NCBI RefSeq assembly: GCF_021556395.1
Contig: NZ_JAKGCS010000015.1
Coordinates: 310,001 to 374,000, forward strand
Origin: Acuticoccus kalidii
GTDB taxonomy: Bacteria > Pseudomonadota > Alphaproteobacteria > Rhizobiales > Amorphaceae
Direction of reading: 5' to 3'
Length of the DNA stretch: 64,000 bases
This document shows positions 1 to 7,412 of the stretch, piece after piece; position 1 is the stretch's first letter, and each line of letters starts with the position of its first letter. The position numbers and the translations under genes are program-made. A model generated the notes under the pieces. It saw nothing but the letters and a program-made list of their open reading frames with translations, searched no databases and was not told the origin of the DNA.

Positions 1-1
1 G

Positions 2-445
2 CACACGACCTATTATTCCTCGACCTATTACGAGATCTGGTTCAAGGCGCTCGAGCGCCTTCTCGACGATGCCGGCATCAGCTCGGGCGAGACCGCGCCC
101 AAACGCGTCCTCGCCGCCGACGAGGTCCGGCCGACAATGGGACGCGGCGGCCCGGTCTCGCGGCCCGGCCCGGCGCCGCGTTTTGCGGTCGGCGACCGGG
201 TGAAGGTGAAGCCGATGCGGCCCGCGACCCACACCCGCGCGCCGGCCTATCTGCGTGGCCACACCGGCACGATCGTGATGATCCACGGCTGCCACGTCTT
301 TCCCGACACCAACGCGCACGGCAAGGGCGAGAACCCGGCGCCACTCTATAATGTCGCCTTCCCGGCGGCCGACCTGTGGGGACCGGACACCACCGCCGCC
401 GACATTCACGCCGATCTCTTCGAACCCTATCTCGACCCCGCATGA
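2..445 (+). CDS. Nitrile hydratase beta subunit (5' partial)
   Basis: The reading frame is open from the window edge to a TGA at 443-445, so 147 residues of the C-terminal part are visible. The N-terminal visible part reads like the helical region of the beta subunit (a YYE-x-W stretch followed by ALERLL). The C-terminal half, from about residue 55, is the SH3-like barrel with FAVGDRVKVK, HTRAPAYLRGHTG and LYNVAF, all typical of the family. Nitrile hydratase turns nitriles into amides, and the metal sits in the alpha subunit, which is not visible here. The stop overlaps the start of the next gene (ATGA), so the two are translationally coupled. The start lies outside the window. Confidence 0.93.
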   Translation, partial: HTTYYSSTYYEIWFKALERLLDDAGISSGETAPKRVLAADEVRPTMGRGGPVSRPGPAPRFAVGDRVKVKPMRPATHTRAPAYLRGHTGTIVMIHGCHVFPDTNAHGKGENPAPLYNVAFPAADLWGPDTTAADIHADLFEPYLDPA

Positions 446-792
446 CCGTCCCCGACGACCTCGCTTCCATCCGCTCCGACGATGACGAGCCGGCCTTCGC
501 CGCCCCCTGGGAAGCGACCGCCTTCGCGCTGAAGGCGCATCTCGTGGCGACCGGCGTGCTCGACGCGGCCGCCTTCGCCACCCTCCTCGGCGAGGAAATG
601 CGCAAGGACCACGCGGCGCAGGACGAGGGGACGGCCTATTTCGTGGCCTATGTCACCGCGCTCGAACGGGCGATCGCCACGATCGCGCCGCCCGAGCGCC
701 TCGCCGCAGAGCAAGCCGCCTGGCGCGCCGCCGCCGAGGCGACCCCGCACGGCGCGCCCATCGTCCTCGACCGCTGCCGCGACAAGGCTTGA
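442..792 (+). CDS. Nitrile hydratase accessory protein (small P14K/NhlE-like type)
   Basis: This is a 116-residue protein whose ATG at 442 overlaps the beta-subunit stop. Key stretches are FAAPWEATAFALKAHL near the N-terminus and YFVAYVTALERAI in the middle, followed by RAAAEATPHG. These match the small nitrile hydratase accessory family, which resembles the beta-subunit N-terminus and helps load metal into the alpha subunit by subunit swapping. Small accessory proteins of this size go with cobalt-type enzymes, whereas iron-type enzymes use a roughly 400-residue GTPase activator. A cobalt enzyme is therefore inferred. A longer start at 376 lies inside the beta gene and is not needed. Confidence 0.88.
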   Translation: MTVPDDLASIRSDDDEPAFAAPWEATAFALKAHLVATGVLDAAAFATLLGEEMRKDHAAQDEGTAYFVAYVTALERAIATIAPPERLAAEQAAWRAAAEATPHGAPIVLDRCRDKA

Positions 793-1227
793 GGCGGGCG
801 CAATCGGCGGCGCGCGGCCTGGCGACCGGGATCGGACTGACTCCACTCCTGGGAGCTGGGAGCTGGGAGCTGGGAGCTGGGAGCTGGGAGCTGGGAGCTG
901 GGAGCTGGGAGCTGGGAGCGTGTCGCTCGGCCATGTCACGCGGATCGACCGCCCTTCAACAGACCGCCGGCGGATAACGCACCGCTGACGCAAGTCGCAC
1001 GCGCGTCGGCGGACGACCGTTCGCGCCCCTCGCGACGTGACGCGACCCGGTCGCCGCCGGCCCGGCGCGAACGGCGGAACACAAGGCCGCCGACTCGGTG
1101 GCTTGAGATCGCGATGACGACGGCGCGCACTGGGGACGAGCGGAGAAACGCTCCTCCCAAGGTGGCCTCATGCAGCGCGCCGGCACGCGCGGATGACACG
1201 GCCGCCACGCGATCGGCGCGGCCCGCG
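793..1227. other. Intergenic region, no gene seen
   Basis: This is the space between the nitrile hydratase accessory gene and the convergent rsmD. It holds the heptamer tract at 851-920. The rest is GC-rich with open frames on both strands, but none has a recognisable product or a good ribosome binding site. No hairpin with a T-run was found. Confidence 0.6.
851..920. repeat. Heptanucleotide microsatellite (GGGAGCT)10
   Basis: Ten head-to-tail copies of GGGAGCT are present; nine are perfect and the tenth ends in G instead of T. The tract lies about 60 bp after the nitrile hydratase accessory stop and in no supported gene. Because the unit is 7 bp, every reading frame is cycled through the array. 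Confidence 0.97.
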
Positions 1228-1779
1228 TCAGACCGCCTGAAAAAAGCCGATGGCGCTTTCGCCGACGCGCCGCACATCGAGCCGCTCCCATCCGGGGATG
1301 GCCTCGGGCATCGCGTCGGCCCGCTCCTCCAGAACGGCGATCGCGCCGGGCGCGAGCCAGCCCTCCGCCGCCAGCGCCGCGAGCGCGGCCTCGCCGAGCT
1401 GATGGCCATAGGGCGGATCGGCGAAGACCAGCGTGAAGGGGGTGATGGCGCACGGCCCCGGCTTGGTCGCATCGCGCCGCCAGACGCGGGTGCGACCCGT
1501 CGCGCCGAGCGCCTCGACATTCTTGCGGATCACCGCGCGCGCCTCGGTCGCCGTCTCGACGAACAGCGCGAAGGCCGCGCCGCGTGACAACGCCTCGAGC
1601 CCGAGCGCGCCACTGCCGGCGAAGAGGTCGAGCACGCGGCCCGCGTCAAGCGCCTCCGGAAAGCGATGGACGAGGATGTTGAAGATCGTTTCGCGCAGAC
1701 GATCCGTCGTCGGCCGTGTCGCATCCCCGCGCGGCGCGACGATCTGAGTGCCGCGCCGATTGCCGCCGACGATCCGCAT
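1228..1779 (-). CDS. rsmD: 16S rRNA (guanine-966-N2)-methyltransferase RsmD
   Basis: The 183-residue protein begins MRIVGGNRRG and has the family block RPTTDRLRETIFNIL, the SAM-binding motif LDLFAGSGALGLEAL and the catalytic motif FADPPYG. It methylates G966 of 16S rRNA during 30S assembly. The ATG at 1779 is preceded by GGGGAGG at ideal spacing, so five extra upstream codons in the same frame were left out. In rhizobia rsmD commonly follows rluB. Here the two are on the same strand but separated by about 0.93 kb of decayed repeat. Confidence 0.95.
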   Translation of the reverse strand: MRIVGGNRRGTQIVAPRGDATRPTTDRLRETIFNILVHRFPEALDAGRVLDLFAGSGALGLEALSRGAAFALFVETATEARAVIRKNVEALGATGRTRVWRRDATKPGPCAITPFTLVFADPPYGHQLGEAALAALAAEGWLAPGAIAVLEERADAMPEAIPGWERLDVRRVGESAIGFFQAV

Positions 1780-2040
1780 AAGGCCTCCCCGCAATATCCG
1801 GCTTTTCTATCGACCTTGGCGCGCACGCTGTCGAGCGCTCCGACGAGCGCGCCCCCAGCGCGGCGCGGCCGGACCATTCCAGCCGCTCGGCGCGGTGATC
1901 GTGCGAGTCCGGCGAAACCCTTGCCCCATCGATGACCGCCTCCGAGCAGGCCCTTCGGGGAACACTGCCCCCTTTGCCTGCGACACCATGGCGGGAGGCT
2001 CGAGGCGCGGTCATGGGGCCCGTCGCCACCTCGCCCCGTC

Positions 2041-2195
2041 ACCCCGCGGGTTCAGCATGTCGGCCGGTCGGGGCGATCGTTCGAGCGACGCGGGCCGCCG
2101 GGTTGCCGCCACCGCCCAGGCGGCCGCCTCGTCCGACAGGCCGGCCCCGCCAGGCTTGCCTTCCAGACGCCCACCGGCGCGATCTGGAAAAATCC
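2041..2195 (-). repeat. Fossil copy C of the rluB 3' end
   Basis: The stretch from GGGCGATCGTTCGAGCGACG at 2071 onward resembles the final coding part of rluB, where the same words start at 2727. It includes the CCGCCACCGC and CAGGCTTGCC words of the Gly/Lys/Pro-rich tail. Similarity fades after about 2190. The offset to the next copy is about 326 bp. Limits are approximate because the match was made by eye. Confidence 0.65.
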
Positions 2196-2279
2196 GCCGG
2201 GCGCACGGCGACCAACGACACCGCCGACATCATCGGCGATGATCGCCGTCCTTGGTCGACTTCGGAGCAATCCGATGGA

Positions 2280-2515
2280 CGGTGGCTGCCCCTCAGCCGG
2301 CACTCCCTCGCGCCTCGGCCTGAGGAGCGGGCTCGATCATGGCGGTCAGGCGCCGCGTGGCGCCATCCGCTACGGGTTCAGCGCTTTGGCCGGATCGGGC
2401 GATCATTCGAGCGATGGGCCGCCGGGTTTGCCGCCACCGCTCGGGCGGCCGCCGCGTCCGACGGGTCGGGCACCGCCAGGCTTGCCTCCCGGCCGGCCGC
2501 CGGGGCGATCCGCAA
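2280..2515 (-). repeat. Fossil copy B of the rluB 3' end
   Basis: Positions 2343-2515 match 2673-2845 closely at a constant offset of 330 bp. The matching part covers the genuine rluB stop region, the GGTCAGGCGCCGCGTGG block just past the stop, and the sequence for the last 40 or so residues of the tail. Weaker similarity extends left to about 2280. The copy has no start and is not expected to be translated alone. Confidence 0.75.
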
Positions 2516-2707
2516 TAAATTCGTCCGACAAACGACCGCTGAACGGCATCACTTTTTTTGCCGAGGGATGTGCCATCCCGTGCGCAGCGTCGGAACGGCC
2601 CGGTTGACGGTCGCCGCCCTTCAGCCGGCGCGCCCTCGGGCGTCGGCCCCGCAGGTTCGGGGCCGAACATAGCGGTCAGGCGCCGCGTGGCGCCATCCGA
2701 TAAGGGT

Positions 2708-5062
2708 TCAGTGCTTCGGCCGATCCGGGCGATCGTTCGAGCGACGCGGGCCGCCGGGTTTGCCGCCACCGCTCGGGCGGCCGCCACGTCCGACGGGTCG
2801 GGCGCCGCCAGGCTTGCCACCCGGCCGGCCACCCGCGCGATCTCCGCCAAACTTGCCGGAGGAACGCGCGCCGCCAACGGCACCGCCGGCTTTGCCCGAC
2901 GGCCGATCACTGCCCCGACCGGCACCACCGGACTTGCCCGAAGGACGGTCGCCGCGGTCGGAGCCACCGAACTTGCCCGACGGCCGGTCGCCGCGATCTG
3001 AGCCGCCGAACTTACCCGAGGGACGATCGCCACGATCGGAGCCGCCGAACTTACCCGAGGGACGGTCACCGCGGTCGGAGCCACCGAACTTGCCCGACGG
3101 CCGGTCGCCACGATCTGAGCCGCCGAACTTACCCGAAGGGCGATCGCCACGATCAGAGCCGCCGAACTTACCCGAGGGACGGTCGCCACGGTCGGAACCG
3201 CCGAATTTGCCCGAGGGGCGGTCGCCGCGGTCTGAGCCGCCGAACTTGCCCGAGGGACGGTCGCCACGGTCTGAGCCGCCGAACTTGCCCGAGGGGCGGT
3301 CGCCGCGGTCGGAACCGCCGAACTTGCCCGACGGACGGTCGCCACGGTCGGAACCGCCGAACTTGCCCGAGGGGCGGTCGCCGCGGTCTGAGCCGCCGAA
3401 CTTGCCCGAGGGACGGTCGCCACGGTCTGAGCCGCCGAACTTGCCCGAGGGGCGGTCGCCGCGGTCGGAACCGCCGAACTTGCCCGAGGGGCGGTCGCCA
3501 CGGTCGGAACCGCCGAACTTGCCCGAGGGACGATCGCCGCGATCGGAGCCGCCGAATTTGCCCGAGGGGCGATCGCCGCGGTCGGAGCCGCCGAACCGGC
3601 CGGATGGGCGATCGGGCCGGTCACCGCGGGGACGGTCGCGGCGCTCGTCGCGATTCTCGTCGCGGGCGCCTGCGTTGTAATCGCGGCGCGGGCCGCGGTC
3701 GTCGCGGTCGGAGCGGCGCGGTCCGCCGTCGAAACCACCGGCTCGGGCGCGGGCCGGACGATCGCCGCCGCGCTGCTCGCCACGGTCGCGGTCGCCGCGC
3801 TCCCGATCGCGGCGGTCACGGGTATCGCCCCGGTCGTCGCGCTCTCGTTGCGGCTGATCGTCGTGCGCGCGCCATGGCGCCCTGTCGCCGATCGAGCGGC
3901 CTTCGTCATGGCGCCCGCCGCGGTCGTCCTCGCGCTGACGGAAGCGATCGGGACGCGGGCCGCGGGCGTCGTCGCGCGGACGCGCCTCGCCACGGGGCGG
4001 CCGGCGGTCGCCGCGCACCGGACGGTCGGACGATCCACCCTCGCGGCGGCGATCCGGCGCGCCGCGCCCTCCACGGGGGCCACCGGCGGCGCGGCCCTCG
4101 CCACGCTCATCGCGCGAACGATCGGCGCCATAACGCGGCCGCTCGCTCTGGCCGGAACGGCGCTCGCCGCGCCTTTCGTCGGTCACGAGCCCCCGCTCGC
4201 CCCGCTTGTGGGCGACGGCGACGCCGCGTGCCGGCGTGCTCTTGCGGCGCGGCGCGTCGGTGACGGGACCGTCGAAGTCGGCGGCGGCCTCCTCGGACAG
4301 ACGCGGGCCGAGCTGCTCCTTGAGCTGGCGCGTCGGGATCTCCTTTACCTCGCCGCGCGGCAGTTCGCCGAGCTGGAAGGGGCCGAAGGAAATGCGGATG
4401 AGCCGGGTCACCTGGAGCCCCAGAGTGCCCAGCACGATCTTGACCTCGCGGTTCTTGCCTTCCGACAAGGCGACCGTCACCCACGCATTGTCGCCGGTCA
4501 CGCGATCGAGCGTCACCTCGATGGGGCCGTAGAGGATCCCGTCGACGACGGTTCCCTCGCGCAGCTCCTTGAGCTTCTCCTCGTCGATATCGCCGTGCAC
4601 CCGGGCGCGATACTTGCGCGTCCAGCCAGTCGCCGGCAATTCGAGGACACGGGCGAGGCCACCGTCATTGGTGAGGATCAGGAGACCTTCGGTGTTGATG
4701 TCGAGACGGCCGACGGTGACGACCCGCGGCAAGGTGGAGGGCAGCGCCTCGAACACCGTCGCGCGGCCTTCCGGGTCGCGGTTGGTGGTGACGAGCCCCT
4801 TCGGCTTGTTGAACAGCCACGCCCGCGTGCGCAGACGCTGCGGCAAGGGCGCACCGTCGACCTCGATGGCATCCGCCGAGGTCACGACGACGGCGGGCGT
4901 CGTCAGCGTTTCGCCATTGACGGCGACGCGGCCTTCGGCGATCAGCACCTCCGCCTCACGGCGCGAAGCGAGGCCGGCTCGCGCAATCACCTTGGCGACC
5001 CGCTCGCCTTGCGCTTTCATCTCGTCCGTGTCGGTCACGCGCTCGTCGTCGGAAGTGGGCAT
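2708..5062 (-). CDS. rluB: Ribosomal large-subunit pseudouridine synthase RluB family with giant repetitive C-terminal tail
   Basis: The 784-residue product has an S4 RNA-binding domain at about residues 20-70 (VIARAGLASRREAE) and an RsuA/RluB-type synthase domain at about 80-250. The catalytic Asp is D121 in GRLDINTEGLLILTNDG. It isomerises a uridine in 23S rRNA. Family members usually end soon after the catalytic domain; here about 500 further residues are low-complexity Arg/Asp/Gly-rich sequence. That tail includes 16 units of a 13-residue repeat (RGDRPSGKFGGSD) and a Gly/Pro/Lys-rich end. The start at 5062 lies 18 bp from divergent tadA; an internal ATG at 5020 (MKAQGERV) is an alternative. 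The tail is in frame and stop-free, so it is probably translated. Confidence 0.93.
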   Translation of the reverse strand: MPTSDDERVTDTDEMKAQGERVAKVIARAGLASRREAEVLIAEGRVAVNGETLTTPAVVVTSADAIEVDGAPLPQRLRTRAWLFNKPKGLVTTNRDPEGRATVFEALPSTLPRVVTVGRLDINTEGLLILTNDGGLARVLELPATGWTRKYRARVHGDIDEEKLKELREGTVVDGILYGPIEVTLDRVTGDNAWVTVALSEGKNREVKIVLGTLGLQVTRLIRISFGPFQLGELPRGEVKEIPTRQLKEQLGPRLSEEAAADFDGPVTDAPRRKSTPARGVAVAHKRGERGLVTDERRGERRSGQSERPRYGADRSRDERGEGRAAGGPRGGRGAPDRRREGGSSDRPVRGDRRPPRGEARPRDDARGPRPDRFRQREDDRGGRHDEGRSIGDRAPWRAHDDQPQRERDDRGDTRDRRDRERGDRDRGEQRGGDRPARARAGGFDGGPRRSDRDDRGPRRDYNAGARDENRDERRDRPRGDRPDRPSGRFGGSDRGDRPSGKFGGSDRGDRPSGKFGGSDRGDRPSGKFGGSDRGDRPSGKFGGSDRGDRPSGKFGGSDRGDRPSGKFGGSDRGDRPSGKFGGSDRGDRPSGKFGGSDRGDRPSGKFGGSDRGDRPSGKFGGSDRGDRPSGKFGGSDRGDRPSGKFGGSDRGDRPSGKFGGSDRGDRPSGKFGGSDRGDRPSGKFGGSDRGDRPSGKFGGSDRGDRPSGKSGGAGRGSDRPSGKAGGAVGGARSSGKFGGDRAGGRPGGKPGGARPVGRGGRPSGGGKPGGPRRSNDRPDRPKH
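2969..3592 (-). repeat. 39-bp minisatellite, 16 units, inside rluB
   Basis: The word GAACTT (or GAATTT) recurs every 39 bp from 2969 to 3554, which gives 16 units of identical length. A degenerate seventeenth unit begins at 3593, and related partial units lie on the 2969 side. Each unit encodes 13 residues. Differences between units are mostly at third codon positions (for example GAGGGA, GAGGGG, GACGGC), so the protein repeat is almost perfect while the DNA varies. Confidence 0.96.
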
Positions 5063-5080
5063 TCTCGTGGATCAATCCTG

Positions 5081-5518
5081 ATGTCGTTCATGGAGAAAGC
5101 GCTCGCCGAGGCCCGACTGGCCGGCGCGCGCGGTGAGGTCCCCGTGGGGGCCGTGATCGTGAAGGATGGCGAAATCATCGCCGCGGCCGGCAACCGCACC
5201 GTCGCCGATGCCGACCCCACCGCTCACGCCGAAATCCTCGCCCTCAGACAAGCCGCCGGACGGCTACGGTCCGAGCGGCTCACCGATTGCGATCTATACG
5301 TGACCTTGGAGCCGTGCGCCATGTGTGCCGGCGCGATTGCGTTGGCAAGGATCCGCCGAATTTATTTCGGTGCGTCGGACCCGAAAGGCGGCGCGGTCGA
5401 CCATGGGCCGTGCCTCTTCTCCCAGCCGACCATCCACCATCGGCCGGAAATCTATGGCGGCTTCGCCGAGCGGGAGGCTGCCGCGCTGCTGCTCGATTTT
5501 TTCAAGACGCGTCGATGA
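5081..5518 (+). CDS. tadA: tRNA-specific adenosine deaminase TadA
   Basis: The 145-residue protein carries the deaminase zinc motifs HAE (H49, E51) and PCAMC (C79, C82), plus the PVGAVIV and GAxDPKGGA signatures of the TadA family. It converts A34 to inosine in the wobble position of tRNA-Arg(ACG). The ATG at 5081 gives the normal family length; MEKALAEA at 5090 is a possible alternative start. It is divergent from rluB with only 18 bp between start codons. Confidence 0.95.
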   Translation: MSFMEKALAEARLAGARGEVPVGAVIVKDGEIIAAAGNRTVADADPTAHAEILALRQAAGRLRSERLTDCDLYVTLEPCAMCAGAIALARIRRIYFGASDPKGGAVDHGPCLFSQPTIHHRPEIYGGFAEREAAALLLDFFKTRR

Positions 5519-5602
5519 CGCCATCGTGATGCCGCGCCCGGCGCCGGCGGCGACCGGGTCCACCATGCGGCAAGGGCGGAAGCCGGCGGCCAAGCGAGGC
5601 GG

Positions 5603-6217
5603 TCAGCTATCCTCGCCGAGAAGGGCCCAGACGAGGACGATGCGCGCCGCGGCCGAGACGAAGCAGACGATCGCGAAGGCGAGCGCGATCGGGGAAAAGA
5701 ACGCCGGGAAGATCGTCATCGCGACGAAGACGCCGATCGTCTCCGCCCCCTCGGCAATGCCGGCGAAATAATAGATCCCCTTCCGGCCCTGAACGGCCGT
5801 CGTGATCCCGCGCTTGGCCGCGATCGCGGAGAAGCCCAGGAAGGTCGCGCCGTTGGCGTAGAAGCTCGCGAGGAGGATCGCGGCGGGAAGCGCGTATGCG
5901 ATCGGGTCGTGGAACGCGAAGGCGAGCGGGACAGCGCCGTAAAACAGAAAGTCGAAGACGATATCGAAATAGGCGCCGCGATCGGTCGCCTCTGTGCGCC
6001 GCGCGATCGCGCCGTCGAGCCCATCGGCGAGGCGATTGAGGAGGATGAGGAGGAGGGCGAGCCAAAAGATGCCGGCGCCGATCGCGAAGGCGGCGGCCAG
6101 GCCGACCAAAAGGCCGGCGAAGGTCACCTGATCGGCCGAGAGGCCGAACCTGATCGCGCGGCGCGCCAAGCGGTCGAGCGGTGGGTCGATCAGTGGTCTG
6201 AGCTGTGAGTCGAACAT
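5603..6217 (-). CDS. CDP-alcohol phosphatidyltransferase family protein
   Basis: The 204-residue membrane protein has the CDP-alcohol phosphotransferase motif, beginning DGLDGAIAR at about residue 65 and continuing to GAYFDIVFD. The spacing between the AR and G elements is one residue shorter than in the classical PgsA/PssA pattern. Several hydrophobic segments follow. Such enzymes transfer a phosphatidyl group from CDP-diacylglycerol to an alcohol acceptor at the inner membrane, but the acceptor cannot be read from sequence. The ATG at 6217 is preceded by GGACGAGGATCG, a good ribosome binding site; an upstream TTG at 6241 was rejected. Confidence 0.85.
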   Translation of the reverse strand: MFDSQLRPLIDPPLDRLARRAIRFGLSADQVTFAGLLVGLAAAFAIGAGIFWLALLLILLNRLADGLDGAIARRTEATDRGAYFDIVFDFLFYGAVPLAFAFHDPIAYALPAAILLASFYANGATFLGFSAIAAKRGITTAVQGRKGIYYFAGIAEGAETIGVFVAMTIFPAFFSPIALAFAIVCFVSAAARIVLVWALLGEDS

Positions 6218-6375
6218 CGATCCTCGTCCATCCGGCCGCAAGGCCCCGACACGGCCCGGCCGGGTAACCGAATTTTCTCAACGTCCGAACGGTGGCGGTG
6301 CAACAAAGACACCGCTGTTCGGTTATCCTATTTCAAATCGAGGGCCACGAGACGTGGCGAATTTGGACGGACCCG

Positions 6376-6768
6376 ATGTACCGGAAGGTAACGCACGACA
6401 TCGAAGTGACGGTCGAACCGAGCTTCATGCCGGAACATTCATCGCCCGAGAAGCGCCGCTTCGTCTGGGCCTATGAGATCGAGATCCGCAATCTTGGTCC
6501 GGATACGGTGCGCCTGCGCAACCGGCATTGGATGATCACCGACGCGAACGGCGAAATCGAGGAGGTGCGCGGCGCCGGCGTCGTCGGCGAGCAGCCCACG
6601 TTGGAGCCGGGGTCGAGCTTTCGCTACACCTCCGGCTGCCCGCTCGCCACCTCCTCCGGCATCATGGTCGGCGATTACGAGATGGAGCGCGAGACGGGCG
6701 AGCGATTCTTCGTCGACATCCCGGCCTTTTCGCTCGATCTGCCGAACCACCGGCCGACGGTGAATTGA
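6376..6768 (+). CDS. apaG: ApaG (DUF525) protein
   Basis: The 130-residue protein starts MYRKVTHDIEV and has the fibronectin-III-like ApaG pattern: FVWAYEIEIRNLG, LRNRHWMITDANG, VVGEQPTLEPG and FRYTSGCPLAT. The family has been linked to Co2+/Mg2+ homeostasis and to diadenosine polyphosphate metabolism genes, but its exact role is unsettled. The ATG at 6376 gives the standard length and has GGACGG just upstream; a longer frame from 6292 is not supported. It is convergent with the TerB-like gene. Confidence 0.93.
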   Translation: MYRKVTHDIEVTVEPSFMPEHSSPEKRRFVWAYEIEIRNLGPDTVRLRNRHWMITDANGEIEEVRGAGVVGEQPTLEPGSSFRYTSGCPLATSSGIMVGDYEMERETGERFFVDIPAFSLDLPNHRPTVN

Positions 6769-6790
6769 CGCCGGCCGCCCGGTCCGCGCG

Positions 6791-7204
6791 TCAGATGCGG
6801 CGATGACGGGCGCGGGCGCCCCGTTCGATCGCCGCGACAATCAGCTTTTCGAGCTCGAGCTTGTCGCGCAGCATCTGGAGAAAACGCAGCTCTTCCTGCT
6901 GGATGCGAAGATCGGCCGCGGCCACCTCGACCGCGAGGGCATAGGCGGTTTCGTAAAGCGTCTTCGGCGTGCAGGTCGCGATGAGGTCGAGAACGGTGTC
7001 AAGCCCGTCATCCTCCTGGAGGATCTCGCCGCAGGTTTCCGCGAGGGTGACCAGGCGGTCGGAATCGAAGTCCCGAAAGACCGGCAGCGACTCGACGATT
7101 TCACCGATGCGGCGGAGCTCGGCATCGGTCATCGTCCGGTCGACGGCCGAAATCGTGACCATGGCGAACACGAGGGCTTCGTGATGCGAGATAGGCTGTT
7201 CCAT
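6791..7204 (-). CDS. TerB-like (tellurite resistance TerB family) small protein
   Basis: The 137-residue, mostly helical acidic protein has an [20 protein letters not shown] start, then blocks such as [27 protein letters not shown] and [16 protein letters not shown]. This matches the compact all-helical TerB-like fold with its conserved acidic helix ends. The molecular role of stand-alone TerB-like proteins is unknown, and there are no tellurite genes next to it. The ATG at 7204 has GGAAG upstream; an upstream ATG at 7249 would add 15 residues and cannot be excluded. Confidence 0.8.
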   Translation of the reverse strand: MEQPISHHEALVFAMVTISAVDRTMTDAELRRIGEIVESLPVFRDFDSDRLVTLAETCGEILQEDDGLDTVLDLIATCTPKTLYETAYALAVEVAAADLRIQQEELRFLQMLRDKLELEKLIVAAIERGARARHRRI

Positions 7205-7412
7205 CGAGACTTCCGCGTCCTTCGCTGATCTTGCGCCTTTAGCACTCATGTGCGGCCACGGCCAATGCTTTGACGCAATCCCCTTTCGACCAGCCCCATT
7301 CCGATTTCATCGTGCGCGGCAAAATAAATGGGCCGAGGGCTTGTCATCGGCCGCGCCAGGCGCGAGGTCGTTGCGCGACGATACATCCTTCCCAAACGGA
7401 AAGCGGACGATC

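Larger units (their letters stand above)
1780..2707. other. Intergenic region with decayed copies of the rluB 3' end
   Basis: This 928-bp spacer separates rluB from rsmD. Its right two thirds contain at least two degenerate tandem copies, period about 330 bp, of the last part of rluB and the DNA just past its stop. The leftmost 250 bp or so shows nothing recognisable. Open frames here are by-products of GC-rich repeat DNA. Confidence 0.6.

Noticed and set aside
2969..3592. Possible CRISPR array
   Set aside because: Units are contiguous, with no unique spacers, and encode a regular peptide.
2293..4131. A 612-residue minus-strand frame and a 306-residue plus-strand frame across the minisatellite
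   Set aside because: Both are repeat translations in other frames of rluB; only the rluB frame joins to a real enzyme domain.
3848..5518. A 556-residue plus-strand frame ending with tadA
   Set aside because: Only the last 145 residues are TadA; the rest is antisense to rluB.
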